A stretch of DNA of 64,000 nt, from the NCBI RefSeq assembly GCF_002216145.1, contig NZ_CP022278.1:992001-1056000 (forward strand), written 5' to 3'. Below, one piece after another: positions 1 to 7,828 of this stretch. Positions within the stretch are counted from its first letter, which is position 1. Each line of letters starts with the position of its first letter. Source of the DNA: Neisseria chenwenguii (lineage in GTDB: Bacteria > Pseudomonadota > Gammaproteobacteria > Burkholderiales > Neisseriaceae). The notes under the pieces were generated by a model that saw only the letters and a program-made list of their open reading frames with translations, made no database searches and was not told the DNA's origin. The translations under genes were made by a program, and so were the position numbers.

Positions 1-1707
1 AACCGGGTCTTGGTAATACACGATTTTTTGCGCGTAAACCGGCCGGCTGTTGCCCAAACTGATGATGCAGTCGCTTTTGGGCATCATCTTGAGTTCGTCC
101 GGATTCATCACCGCCCTGCGCTGGTCGCTGGTACTGGTGCTGCGGCTGCCGAGTTTGCCCGCCGAACGTGAAACCGATTTGGCTTTGTAGGTCTCGTAGC
201 CTATCAGCTTGCTGTACTCCTCCGCGTCGGTCTGTTCGCGCGGCGGATAAACGATTTGGCAAGCGAAATTGGTGAAGAAGGTGCGCGTCGCGTCACGCCC
301 GTACAAATCGGTAACTTGGGACGGCGTTTGGATAATCAGCAGCAGCCGCAAGCCGTAACCGGCGATGTAGGACACGCCGTGCTGAATCGCCGGTATTACG
401 CCCAAAGCGGTAAATTCATCCATCAGCAGGCAGCATTGGTATTTCAGACTGTCGGGATTGTTGGACGGCAAACCCTGCTGCACGTTTACCGAAACCAATT
501 GGCTGAAAAACAGGTTGGTCAGCCGTGAAAAAACCGCCGTTTCCGTTGGTACGATTCCGATATAAACCGTCATCCGCTTTTTGCGTACTTCATCGAGATA
601 GAAATCGTCGCCGCTGGTGGCCGCTTCTACCACGGGGTCGATGAAGATACCCAAAGGGGCGGTCAGCGTGGCCAAAATATCGGCACCGGTCTTGGCGTTG
701 CCGTTGGCAAAGCCCATCAGCAGGGTGCGGCAGTTTTGGCTCAAGCGTGTCTGCGGTTGTTGGTCACGCAGCATGACCTCGTCTTTAATCCATTCGGCCA
801 ACGTGTGGCCGTCTGAAGGTGTGGTGAGGCGGAACAGATTGGCCAACGTGGTTTTGTTTTCCTGAAGAGAAAGATCGCGCTCGTTTTCGGTTTCAATCAT
901 GTAAAGCAGCAAACCGGCAAACAGGTTTTGCGCCGATTCCTGAAAGAAAGTCGCGCTGCCGCTGTCTTTGACCGGTTTCGGATACATGATGGCGGCAATG
1001 TCTTTCACGTCTTTGTAGGTGTAAACCGGATTGCGGCGGATATAGGTGCAGGGATTCCAGCGGTGCGACACCAAAGGCGCATTGGGATTACGCTCATGCT
1101 CAGGCATACGGCCGGCCGGATTGAACAGAAACACTTCTTGACCGTGTTCTGCACGGTAGCCGCCGCTAATGAGGAAATTTTCCAGTTTCGGGTCGAAAAC
1201 GACCATGCTGTCGCGGTAGTGCAGGCAGTTGGGAATCACAATGCCCACACCTTTGCCCGAACGGGTCGGTGCAGCCAGATACAGAAACTCGTTTCCTACC
1301 CAGCGCAGATAATCATTACCGTATTTACCGATCAGTAAATCCGGTTCTTCATCGCCCTGAAACTTCTTTTTCAAAAGGCCGTGTTTGGCGATTTCCGAAC
1401 GTTTGGCAAACCGCGCAGAGCCGTGCAGTTCGCGCTTGGGCTTCATCAGCACCGCCGCACAAATGATGACTGCCGTCACAGCCGGAATCAGCAGCGCAAT
1501 AAAGGCCGATACCTCAAAGGCCGTCTGAGCACCCGGCTTCAAACGGTCGTAATAGTGCCAGTAGCGGTACAGCATACCGACGGACGGCTCCGCTTTCAGG
1601 CTCAGCCATGTTGTCATGACGGTACTGCCCAAATACAGACCACCGGCCAAGCCGAACGGCACGAAGATACCCAGTGCGGCCAGCAGACCGAAAAACTTGT
1701 TTTTCAT
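1..1707 (-). CDS. virD4: VirD4/TraG-type conjugative coupling protein, 3' end outside window
   Basis: This is the inner-membrane ATPase that brings the relaxase-DNA complex to the type IV secretion channel. The window holds 569 codons. Two membrane segments lie at about residues 5-30 and 66-88. The Walker A motif APTRSGKG is at about 146-153, and a Walker B LLMDEF is near residue 428. The C-terminal YAQKIVYYQDP motif typical of TraG/VirD4 proteins is at the left edge, so little is missing. The ATG at 1707 follows GGGGTAAAAG. It is the last visible gene of the T4SS cluster and is separated from ssb by a strong terminator-like hairpin. Family assignment is firm; its relaxase partner is not in view. 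Confidence 0.93.
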   Translation of the reverse strand, partial: MKNKFFGLLAALGIFVPFGLAGGLYLGSTVMTTWLSLKAEPSVGMLYRYWHYYDRLKPGAQTAFEVSAFIALLIPAVTAVIICAAVLMKPKRELHGSARFAKRSEIAKHGLLKKKFQGDEEPDLLIGKYGNDYLRWVGNEFLYLAAPTRSGKGVGIVIPNCLHYRDSMVVFDPKLENFLISGGYRAEHGQEVFLFNPAGRMPEHERNPNAPLVSHRWNPCTYIRRNPVYTYKDVKDIAAIMYPKPVKDSGSATFFQESAQNLFAGLLLYMIETENERDLSLQENKTTLANLFRLTTPSDGHTLAEWIKDEVMLRDQQPQTRLSQNCRTLLMGFANGNAKTGADILATLTAPLGIFIDPVVEAATSGDDFYLDEVRKKRMTVYIGIVPTETAVFSRLTNLFFSQLVSVNVQQGLPSNNPDSLKYQCCLLMDEFTALGVIPAIQHGVSYIAGYGLRLLLIIQTPSQVTDLYGRDATRTFFTNFACQIVYPPREQTDAEEYSKLIGYETYKAKSVSRSAGKLGSRSTSTSDQRRAVMNPDELKMMPKSDCIISLGNSRPVYAQKIVYYQDPV

Positions 1708-1720
1708 CTTTTACCCCATT

Positions 1721-1743
1721 AAAAAAGCCCGCACGGGGCGGGC
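1721..1743 (-). terminator. Terminator-like hairpin between ssb and virD4
   Basis: GCCCGC (1738-1743) and GCGGGC (1727-1732) pair around a 5-nt loop, and six T follow on the minus strand (1726-1721). It has the form of an intrinsic terminator but lies only about a dozen bases upstream of the virD4 start, so it may attenuate rather than end transcription. Confidence 0.75.
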
Positions 1744-1772
1744 ATACGGTTACAGGTTTTTTTCAGACGGCC

Positions 1773-2141
1773 TTACAGATAATCCAAACCGGCTGCCGTT
1801 TCTCCCTGCTGCTTGGTATGGATAATCTGCATTTCCCCGGCGATGATTTCATACACCGTTTTCTCAACACCTTGATGGTCGTAGCGGCGCGACTGCATCT
1901 TACCGGCCACCCACAGACAGTCACCTTTTTTCATATAGCGGCAGACCGTTTCCGCCTGTTTGCCGTACAGCACGACGGTAAACCATTCGATACGCTCGCG
2001 CGGCTCGTTGGTGGCCTTGTCGCGCCATTTTTCGGTGTAGGCTAGGGATATGGTGGTTACCGGTGTTTGATTGGCCAAATAGCGCAATTCCGGGTCTTTG
2101 CCCAAATTGCCCATCACTTCGATACGGTTCAGGTATGGCAT
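1773..2141 (-). CDS. ssb: Single-stranded DNA-binding protein, element-encoded, short form
   Basis: A 122-aa OB-fold SSB. The N-terminus (NRIEVMGNLGKDPELRY) and the segment RERIEWFTVVLYGKQAE match the SSB core, followed by the strand GDCLWVAGKMQSRRY. It would coat single-stranded DNA during conjugation. It is much shorter than chromosomal SSBs (about 170-180 aa) and ends GLDYL, so it lacks both the glycine/glutamine-rich linker and the acidic tip that recruits host repair proteins. The start at 2141 follows AGAAAGGATTTTATT. It sits between the 103-aa unknown gene and virD4, and plasmids and ICEs often carry such an SSB. Confidence 0.88.
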   Translation of the reverse strand: MPYLNRIEVMGNLGKDPELRYLANQTPVTTISLAYTEKWRDKATNEPRERIEWFTVVLYGKQAETVCRYMKKGDCLWVAGKMQSRRYDHQGVEKTVYEIIAGEMQIIHTKQQGETAAGLDYL

Positions 2142-2177
2142 AATAAAATCCTTTCTTTTTGATTTGGAAACTGTGAA

Positions 2178-2291
2178 ATGGCAAAGAATGACGACAAATT
2201 GAATGTTTCTGCGGCTGCTTTTTTACAGGCACTTCTGACTGAAAACAGGTTAATGCACCGGAAATTAGCCGAGTTAGAGAAAAAAAGTTGA
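2178..2291 (+). CDS. Hypothetical 37-aa protein
   Basis: The ORF starts MAKNDDKLNVSAAAF and ends in a charged helix (KLAELEKKS). It opposes all neighbouring T4SS genes and lies divergently from ssb with 36 nt between the starts, so the two may share a control region. Its stop overlaps another ATG, but that frame closes after 13 codons. I do not recognise it. An ATG-led ORF with reasonable composition is the only evidence. Confidence 0.35.
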   Translation: MAKNDDKLNVSAAAFLQALLTENRLMHRKLAELEKKS

Positions 2292-2322
2292 TGAGTTGGA
2301 GGGAAACAGCCTATGTGCAGCC

Positions 2323-2565
2323 ATGCAGATAGAGCTTTCTACTTCTTTAATGTTGCAAACCATCAAATGTATTCAAGGCAACAGTGATGACATCGAAAAG
2401 ATTATTTGGACATTGAAGTCATATATGCCGTCGCCGGAGGAACGCTGTAAATTTCCCGACAGTCAAGGTATGGACTTTTGGATAATGCTGGCAAATGAAG
2501 CAGCAACGGTTTTTCCTGATGATCCTTATTTCCAAGATTACCAACCGTCCGATTCAGAATTTTGA
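2323..2565 (+). CDS. Hypothetical 80-aa protein
   Basis: The protein starts MQIELSTSLMLQTIKCIQG and is acidic and mostly helical, with no motif I know. The region from 2296 is open in the same frame with a TTG; I chose the ATG at 2323, although the GGAGGG at 2299-2304 is rather far upstream. The 3' end overlaps, in antisense, the last 28 nt of the 103-aa minus-strand gene. With the 37-aa ORF it is one of two genes in the island that run against the T4SS operon. Confidence 0.4.
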   Translation: MQIELSTSLMLQTIKCIQGNSDDIEKIIWTLKSYMPSPEERCKFPDSQGMDFWIMLANEAATVFPDDPYFQDYQPSDSEF

Positions 2566-2849
2566 GCCAAAGCTTTTTCTAACGCAGATTTCATACCCGA
2601 AATATATTCCGGGCTGCTGCCCGGATGTGGCTGCTTGGCATCTTTCCTGTGCTTTCTGGCCACTTCCAAAAAGGTTTTGCTGCGCCGGAACGTCTGGAAA
2701 TACGCTTCGGCAGCAGATGCCATCAGTTGCTTCTCTGTCGCGTTGTACTGCCGGTTTTCCAAAACACCCAAATGATTCAGATATTCCATCAAGCTCTCTG
2801 TTTTACCGGCAACAGAAGAAACTGCCGCTTTTCCTTCAGCATGGTTCAT
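2538..2849 (-). CDS. Hypothetical 103-aa T4SS-associated protein
   Basis: A soluble, mostly helical protein starting MNHAEGKAAVSSVAGKTESL, with a basic centre (FRRSKTFLEVARKHRKDAK). No signal peptide or membrane segment is evident. The start has a good ribosome site (AAAAAGGAGTGGTGCA before ATG). It lies 38 nt downstream of virB11 in the same direction, after a hairpin, and ahead of ssb. I do not recognise the family. Its position suggests a conjugation accessory role, which is inference. Confidence 0.6.
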   Translation of the reverse strand: MNHAEGKAAVSSVAGKTESLMEYLNHLGVLENRQYNATEKQLMASAAEAYFQTFRRSKTFLEVARKHRKDAKQPHPGSSPEYISGMKSALEKALAQNSESDGW

Positions 2850-2874
2850 TGCACCACTCCTTTTTAAAGTTCGT

Positions 2875-2901
2875 AAAAAAGCGGCCGTTACAGACGGCCG
2901 C
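2875..2901 (-). terminator. Terminator-like hairpin overlapping the virB11 stop
   Basis: GCGGCCGT (2881-2888) pairs with ACGGCCGC (2894-2901) around a 5-nt loop. Six T follow on the minus strand. The virB11 TAA (2888-2890) lies at the edge of the loop, so ribosomes terminating there would disturb the stem. Confidence 0.7.
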
Positions 2902-3982
2902 GCATGGCATAGAATTTTTCAACGGGGTCGTAATACAGCTCAGTCATGTAGGTTTTATCGAAAAAGGCCACAATGTCGATGGTGGACTTCACCGAATTGA
3001 GAATGTAGTCGTAATCCATTGTCTGGCCGGTAGCTGATTCTTTGGCCAACTGTGCAATGCGGTAATGCACGCTGCGTGCGTCGTTGGCATGTACCGAAGT
3101 CAAACCGCCCGGATGTCCGGTGTTGAGCAATGAGAGGTAATCCCACGCCTCATCACCGCGCAGCTCCGTCAGAAACACACGGTCAGGTTTCAGACGCATA
3201 CAGGCGGCAATCAGTGTTTTGGCGGTGATGTGGCCTTTGTAGAACAAGTGGGCATGGTTCGAATGATTGGGCAAGTCCAGTTCGTGTGTGTCTTCGAGTG
3301 TGATAATCCGCGTTTCAGACGGCACCATATCGGCAATCGCTTTCGTGAATGTCGTTTTGCCCGAACCTGTTCCGCCCACCATGCAGATGTTCAGCTTGTG
3401 CTTCACGGCCAGCTCAAAAAACGCATTCATGTCGCGGTTGGCTTTGTGATGGAGCATTTCATATTGCCAATCGGCCAGCGGTACGTCGTGCGGTAACTTC
3501 ATCTTATCGGCTGTGTCGCGGAAGCGGCTGCCGTCAATTTCGGTTCTATTCAGGCCGTCTGAAAAACTAGCATATGTTGCTACATCCTTAAATCCAGCAA
3601 TACGGCCGCTGTCGATATAGTCATCTAAAGAAAAGCGTGTTTTGGAGGGTTTACGGAAGGCATACACGATGGTTTTGTCTTCACACGACGGTGGAATCAT
3701 AATGTGGCCGCGCTCACCGTCGGGCAGCGTTACCGAATGAATCGGATTTTCCATATTGATGTGTTTACTGTTGTAGGTACACAGCGCAACGGATAACTGT
3801 TGCAGTACCGGCAGGCTGAGGCGTTCGTCTTCAATCCGCTGAAAACCGGCCGATGTTTCCAAAAATACTTCGTTTGCGCGGTTGATGATGACTTCGGTTA
3901 CGCCTTCGGTATTCAGATAAACGTCTAAACCGGTTTTATGCAACAGGTTGCGGACGGTTGCGTCCGATTGGATATAACTCAT
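2888..3982 (-). CDS. virB11: VirB11-type T4SS traffic ATPase
   Basis: A hexameric cytoplasmic ATPase that powers pilus assembly and substrate transfer. The 364-aa protein starts at ATG 3982 after GCAGGAAAAAAC; the frame stays open upstream, but that extension covers the hairpin and has no ribosome site. The N-terminal domain (about 1-130) is followed by Walker A GGTGSGKT at 203-210, an Asp box (RIITLEDTHELDLP), LTELRGDEAWDYL, and the His box GHPGGLTSVHAND. Residues 139-145 (ASFSDGL) are encoded by a DUS. It follows virB10 across a hairpin. Confidence 0.95.
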   Translation of the reverse strand: MSYIQSDATVRNLLHKTGLDVYLNTEGVTEVIINRANEVFLETSAGFQRIEDERLSLPVLQQLSVALCTYNSKHINMENPIHSVTLPDGERGHIMIPPSCEDKTIVYAFRKPSKTRFSLDDYIDSGRIAGFKDVATYASFSDGLNRTEIDGSRFRDTADKMKLPHDVPLADWQYEMLHHKANRDMNAFFELAVKHKLNICMVGGTGSGKTTFTKAIADMVPSETRIITLEDTHELDLPNHSNHAHLFYKGHITAKTLIAACMRLKPDRVFLTELRGDEAWDYLSLLNTGHPGGLTSVHANDARSVHYRIAQLAKESATGQTMDYDYILNSVKSTIDIVAFFDKTYMTELYYDPVEKFYAMRGRL

Positions 3983-3994
3983 GTTTTTTCCTGC

Positions 3995-4027
3995 AAAAAA
4001 GAAACGGCCTGCCCTTTCAGGCAGGCC
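3995..4027 (-). terminator. Terminator-like hairpin between virB10 and virB11
   Basis: GGCCTGCC (4006-4013) pairs with GGCAGGCC (4020-4027) around six bases. The minus strand continues GTTTCTTTTTTGC, an imperfect T run, into the virB11 ribosome site. Confidence 0.65.
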
Positions 4028-4034
4028 ATCTGAA

Positions 4035-5354
4035 TCAGTATCCGTAGGGATTGACCAATTCGTAAACATTACTGAAATCGACATCGCGCGCCACCATGAT
4101 GTTAATCAGCGAACCCTGATTAATCGTGCCGGTCGGCGGAATGTTGATGCTGTTTTTCAGGACTTCGGTTGCCATCTGCTGCGCCGAATCCACCGAATTT
4201 TCGTAAGTAACATTGTTATTGTTGCCGGAAGTTGTGCGATTGTTGAGACTGTCTGTGGCATCGCCAATCAGACTGATCATCATCGCACCGCCGAAACGCC
4301 GCCAAAAATGATAATTCACATACGCACCGTGGCCGCCTTCACCCAACGAACCTGCGCCCGGACTGCGTAAAGACACTTTCACTCCTGAAGGTGTTTCGAC
4401 TTCGTTCCACAACACAAACACACGCGCCTGACCTTGCAGCAAAGCGGAAGTCTGTTCGCCGATAACCTTGCTGCCGCGTTCAATCAGCAGCGTTTGACCG
4501 TTGGCGGAATACACGTCTTTCGACACGATACAGCGGGTAAAGCCCGGTTGAGTGGTGACGATTTTGGTATCTAAACCGCAGCGGATATTGGTGCCCTTCG
4601 AAAGCAGATAGCTGCTATCGCCGCGCTGTTGTGCCTGAACGGAATCCGTTACGGTCGGATTCAGGCGTGAAGCAAAACCACTGCCTGAAGAACCACCTTC
4701 GCTGTCGTCTGAAGAGCTTGAACCGCTCATCGACATAACTTGGCCGTCTGAAGAACTTCCGCCGGACGAAGCCGTAGCCAAACCCGAATCGGCATTCACC
4801 AACACATCACCGCCCAATTTACGATCCCGGGCAGTTTTTTCGGGTGAAACGGTTTCGGCAGGTTGGGTATTATCGTAATCGGCCTGCACAACAGGCTGTT
4901 GTTCAACCGGCTGCTGGCTGACAACCGGTTGCGAAGCTGCTGCAACCGGTGCAGAAGCTACTACTTCCGGTGGTACTTCGGAAGCTGCCTGCGCGTCCAT
5001 CATGGCCATTTCTTCTTTATCCCGGTTAAAATCTTTACTCTGCGTGACCTTAGGTTCGGAGGCTGCCTGTGTTTCAGCAGTCTGTGCTTCGTCTTCTCCG
5101 CCGGTCATACCGATTAAGCCCGACACCACTACCCCGACGGCAATCAGTCCAACACCGGCTAATGCCACTTTACGCATATTGCTGTTGGGTGAAGACGTAT
5201 CGAAGTTGAGCGGCATACCCGGCTCTACTTTCTCGTTTTTGACCGTTTCAGCCAGCGTCTCCGGCTCGGTAAAATTGCCATCTGAAACCGTATTGCTGTC
5301 ATCAACCGGGTCTGTTTTTTTGCGTTTGAATTTGTTGAAAATGTTCAGTTTCAT
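4035..5354 (-). CDS. virB10: VirB10/TrbI-type T4SS scaffold protein
   Basis: VirB10 spans both membranes and transmits ATP energy to the outer-membrane core complex. The 439-aa protein has a cytoplasmic basic N-terminus (NKFKRKKTDP), one membrane helix at about 60-82 (VALAGVGLIAVGVVVSGL), and a long Pro/Gln/Ser-rich periplasmic region with GGSSSDG and SGSSSSD runs. The C-terminal beta-barrel domain has IRCGLDTKIVTTQPGFTRC and GAYVNYHFWRRFGGAMM motifs. A DUS lies within the Ser-rich linker (about 4742-4751). Its ATG overlaps the virB9 stop by 4 nt, so the two are probably translationally coupled. Confidence 0.94.
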   Translation of the reverse strand: MKLNIFNKFKRKKTDPVDDSNTVSDGNFTEPETLAETVKNEKVEPGMPLNFDTSSPNSNMRKVALAGVGLIAVGVVVSGLIGMTGGEDEAQTAETQAASEPKVTQSKDFNRDKEEMAMMDAQAASEVPPEVVASAPVAAASQPVVSQQPVEQQPVVQADYDNTQPAETVSPEKTARDRKLGGDVLVNADSGLATASSGGSSSDGQVMSMSGSSSSDDSEGGSSGSGFASRLNPTVTDSVQAQQRGDSSYLLSKGTNIRCGLDTKIVTTQPGFTRCIVSKDVYSANGQTLLIERGSKVIGEQTSALLQGQARVFVLWNEVETPSGVKVSLRSPGAGSLGEGGHGAYVNYHFWRRFGGAMMISLIGDATDSLNNRTTSGNNNNVTYENSVDSAQQMATEVLKNSINIPPTGTINQGSLINIMVARDVDFSNVYELVNPYGY

Positions 5355-6196
5355 TTGCTTTCCTTCTGTTTCGTGAGACGCACAAAATCACGCTTGCCCG
5401 CGCCGGTGCGATTAAACGAACCTTTTTCGTTATAGCCCCGGTTTTCCAAACCCAGCACCAATTTGCCCAAACGCAGCATATATTGCTTAGCCGTTTCGTG
5501 AACCACCACCGTATCACCGTCGACATGGCTATTCAGCAGGGCTTCCGTACCGTCTTCCATCACTTTGTAAATCAGCGGCAGCTCGCGGCCGTTATCAAAG
5601 CTGAAATAAGTAAAGCGGCCGTTGTCGTAGGCCGCTGTCGGTGCGAGGGCTTTGTCGCCTTTACCCCAATAATCATAATTGTGCTTGGCGTTCGGCCGCT
5701 GCCCGGCCTGTTTCAAACGCTCCAAAGCGCGTGCGTGTTTCTGCGCTTCGGCACGGGCTTTGTAGGCCGCTGTATCCGGATAGACGAAACGTAAAACATA
5801 AGTCGTTGCCTGCGCTTTTTTACCTTTCGGTGCTGAAGTGGACAAATCGAACACATAAGTCCGCTTTTTGTTAGTAGTAATAATCATATTGGTATCGGGC
5901 GAAGCAGCAGCTGGTTTGAAGATGATGTTGTTGCCCTTCACCGACAGCTTCCAAGCATCCGCATCCCCCATGCCCAAGGCGGTTGTATCATCACCGCTCA
6001 GGCGTTCACCTTCTTCAAGCTGCACCAAAACCGCATTGCCCACACGCGCACGGATATGCACGACATCGTTAGGACTGTACATTACCGTCTGAATGCGGCC
6101 GTCTTTCGCCGAGCCGGTCGGCACGACTGCCGCCGACGCACCTGCCGACAGCACCGCCGCCAATACCCATGCTGCTGATTTGCTGTTGAATTTCAT
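5351..6196 (-). CDS. virB9: VirB9/TrbG-type T4SS outer-membrane core protein
   Basis: A 281-aa periplasmic/outer-membrane protein that forms the core channel with VirB7 and VirB10. It has a signal peptide (SAAWVLAAVLSAGASAA, about 6-22). The N-terminal domain carries the VirB9 signature region (IQTVMYSPNDVVHIRARVG), and the C-terminal domain has FSFDNGRELPLIYKV and the usual final beta strands. It starts 19 nt after virB8 and overlaps virB10 by ATGA. Assignment is secure. Confidence 0.94.
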   Translation of the reverse strand: MKFNSKSAAWVLAAVLSAGASAAVVPTGSAKDGRIQTVMYSPNDVVHIRARVGNAVLVQLEEGERLSGDDTTALGMGDADAWKLSVKGNNIIFKPAAASPDTNMIITTNKKRTYVFDLSTSAPKGKKAQATTYVLRFVYPDTAAYKARAEAQKHARALERLKQAGQRPNAKHNYDYWGKGDKALAPTAAYDNGRFTYFSFDNGRELPLIYKVMEDGTEALLNSHVDGDTVVVHETAKQYMLRLGKLVLGLENRGYNEKGSFNRTGAGKRDFVRLTKQKESK

Positions 6197-6215
6197 CGAT
6201 TACCCTTTCTCTTGT

Positions 6216-6932
6216 TTAAGGCGCGGTTTCCGGATCGACGCGGTAGCTCTTCACTTGGAAGCCCAGTGGATTGATACGGCGCGCTTCTTCACTCATCGGC
6301 TGGCTGACATACTCGTAGCCGACAGTGGCAATCATGTTCTGTACCGGAATCTCTTGGTTCAAATCACCCGTTACCGGAATCATGCGTTTTTCAAAGCGGA
6401 TTTGCGCAGTTTTGCCGATAAAGGTGATGGCCTTCACTTTTGCTACAACCTTGTATTGATTTTTCAGGATTTTGTGCGGAGCCTGCGGATTGTCGTTGTA
6501 GATTTGAGCGTAAGCCGCCTGAACTTCAGGCGAACTCATCAACATGGTTGCATCGTAACTGTCCTGAATCGTTACCCAATCATAGCTTTCACGGTATTGG
6601 ATATATTTGTTCAGGAAATGCTTGTCGATGACTTCACCGTAGCTCTGTTCTTGTGTTTTCATGACAGTCACAATTTCAGTCAAACCGGTATTGTTATCCA
6701 CCTTGACCACATACGGCCGTGTTTCCTTCAGCGGTGTCAGTCCGGCTACCGCGCCCACGGACAAACCGGTAATCAACAGACATGCACCGCAGATACGCCA
6801 TGCAATCTTGGCTGACTTGTGAACACGCACGATTTCCGCACTTTCAAATGCCTTGGCCGCATTGATGAATTCCGTGGCCATTTTATTGTTCACGGCTTGG
6901 CCTGCCGCTTTATTGTTGCCTGCTTGAGCCAT
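6216..6932 (-). CDS. virB8: VirB8-type T4SS inner-membrane assembly factor
   Basis: A 238-aa bitopic inner-membrane protein. A cytoplasmic N-terminus precedes one membrane helix at about 44-66 (WRICGACLLITGLSVGAVAG), and a periplasmic NTF2-like domain follows. That domain includes ESYDWVTIQDSYDATMLMSS and a VGYEYVSQPMSEEARRINPL segment near the end, typical of VirB8. It nucleates assembly of the channel. Its ATG shares one base with the virB7 stop (TAATG), which implies coupled translation. Confidence 0.93.
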   Translation of the reverse strand: MAQAGNNKAAGQAVNNKMATEFINAAKAFESAEIVRVHKSAKIAWRICGACLLITGLSVGAVAGLTPLKETRPYVVKVDNNTGLTEIVTVMKTQEQSYGEVIDKHFLNKYIQYRESYDWVTIQDSYDATMLMSSPEVQAAYAQIYNDNPQAPHKILKNQYKVVAKVKAITFIGKTAQIRFEKRMIPVTGDLNQEIPVQNMIATVGYEYVSQPMSEEARRINPLGFQVKSYRVDPETAP

Positions 6933-7054
6933 TATTTAACTCCTTGAACCGTGACGTTAATCGGAAACGCCGAACCACGGGGCTTCGGCGGTTTTTTGCT
7001 CGAGCAGCCACACAGCACGGCTGCAGTAAGGGTAATAAGGAGAAATGTTTTCAT
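6932..7054 (-). CDS. virB7: VirB7-like small lipoprotein
   Basis: A 40-aa lipoprotein: MKTFLLITLTAAVLCGCSSK, followed by a short Pro/Lys-rich tail ending NVTVQGVK. The lipobox is LCGC, with lipidation expected at Cys-17. Size, position directly before virB8 and lipobox all match VirB7, which anchors VirB9 at the outer membrane. The ribosome site is AAAGGAAAATCCCC. Sequence identity to known VirB7 proteins is weak, as usual for this family, so the call rests on context. Confidence 0.82.
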   Translation of the reverse strand: MKTFLLITLTAAVLCGCSSKKPPKPRGSAFPINVTVQGVK

Positions 7055-7079
7055 GGGGATTTTCCTTTGCTGAAGACGT

Positions 7080-7105
7080 AAAAAAACACCTCACAGGGAG
7101 GTGTT
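7080..7105 (-). terminator. Terminator-like hairpin upstream of virB7
   Basis: AACACCTC (7085-7092) pairs with GAGGTGTT (7098-7105) around five bases. On the minus strand the stem runs into seven T. It lies in the gap between the 157-aa lipoprotein gene and virB7. Confidence 0.75.
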
Positions 7106-7119
7106 TCTTACTGAAGGTT

Positions 7120-7593
7120 TTAGAATACATCAACACGATAAGTCGCTTTGGCCGTATTTGGCTTTTCTCCTTTGGAAGGATCAAGCGCATAGTTATCCGT
7201 TGTGTCGATTCTGATTTTTTCGTTAGCCGGAATGGTAAATTCTGTTTGGATATTACGGGAATGATAACCTTGAGGGTCGTAAACAGGAATAGAAACCATA
7301 ATACGGATACGCTTTTTCGTTTTGTTATAAGCCTGCCCGGTAAACATGGCGGAGGTATCCCTACCAACCGTTACCAACGAAACCGTCAGATTCCGTACTT
7401 CATATTGTGCAGTAATTTTATCCGGTAAAGAAAATTTATCCGAGGAACTGCCGGATAATGCGCCCAAACCCGAATTGGCTTTGGCCAAAGTATCATTCAC
7501 AGCCTGAAGGCCGTCTGAAAGTTGGGCGCAGGCAGATAAACCCAAACACAATAAAGCAACGGAAGAAATCCTACTTACTTTTTCATAACGCAT
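7120..7593 (-). CDS. Unrecognised 157-aa lipoprotein within the T4SS operon
   Basis: A signal peptide with lipobox LSAC gives lipidation at Cys-22. A low-complexity Ala/Gly/Ser stretch follows, then a beta-rich domain (about 55-157: YEVRNLTVSLVTVGRD, RIRIMVSIPVYDPQG, EFTIPANEKIRIDTTD). AQLSDGL just after the lipid Cys is encoded by a DUS. It lies between the 64-aa membrane peptide and virB7. I do not recognise the family. Entry-exclusion lipoproteins sit in comparable places in other VirB operons, so that role is possible but unproven; a second outer-membrane accessory is the alternative. Confidence 0.8.
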   Translation of the reverse strand: MRYEKVSRISSVALLCLGLSACAQLSDGLQAVNDTLAKANSGLGALSGSSSDKFSLPDKITAQYEVRNLTVSLVTVGRDTSAMFTGQAYNKTKKRIRIMVSIPVYDPQGYHSRNIQTEFTIPANEKIRIDTTDNYALDPSKGEKPNTAKATYRVDVF

Positions 7594-7611
7594 ATACAGT
7601 CCTTATTTGAT

Positions 7612-7806
7612 TTATTTCTCAATACGAACAGACGAAGGGCGATCAATAAGCAGCTTTATGATTAAGGCCCAAAATGATAACCCTGCGCATAATCCCGCAA
7701 TAGGTGCCAAGCTACTTTCCTGCGCATTGCCAAAAATTCCGGTCAATACAAGGGTTGCCATACTGAGCAGCAACATCCATAAAAGAAGTTTTGTTACAAA
7801 AGTCAT
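7612..7806 (-). CDS. Small two-helix membrane protein, 64 aa
   Basis: I start it at the ATG at 7806 (MTFVTKLLLWMLLLSMATLV) because AAAGGAAATTATC precedes it; the frame is open upstream but overlaps virB6. Two hydrophobic segments, about 5-23 and 33-52, are joined by a short loop (GNAQESSLAP) and end in a basic tail. It lies 22 nt after virB6 and 18 nt before the lipoprotein. No family is recognised. A helper for VirB6 or for exclusion is a guess from position. Confidence 0.65.
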   Translation of the reverse strand: MTFVTKLLLWMLLLSMATLVLTGIFGNAQESSLAPIAGLCAGLSFWALIIKLLIDRPSSVRIEK

Positions 7807-7828
7807 GATAATTTCCTTTAAAACAACA

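Noticed and set aside
256..1825. Several plus-strand ORFs of 60-136 codons
   Set aside because: They are antisense to virD4 or cross intergenic hairpins and lack protein-like composition.
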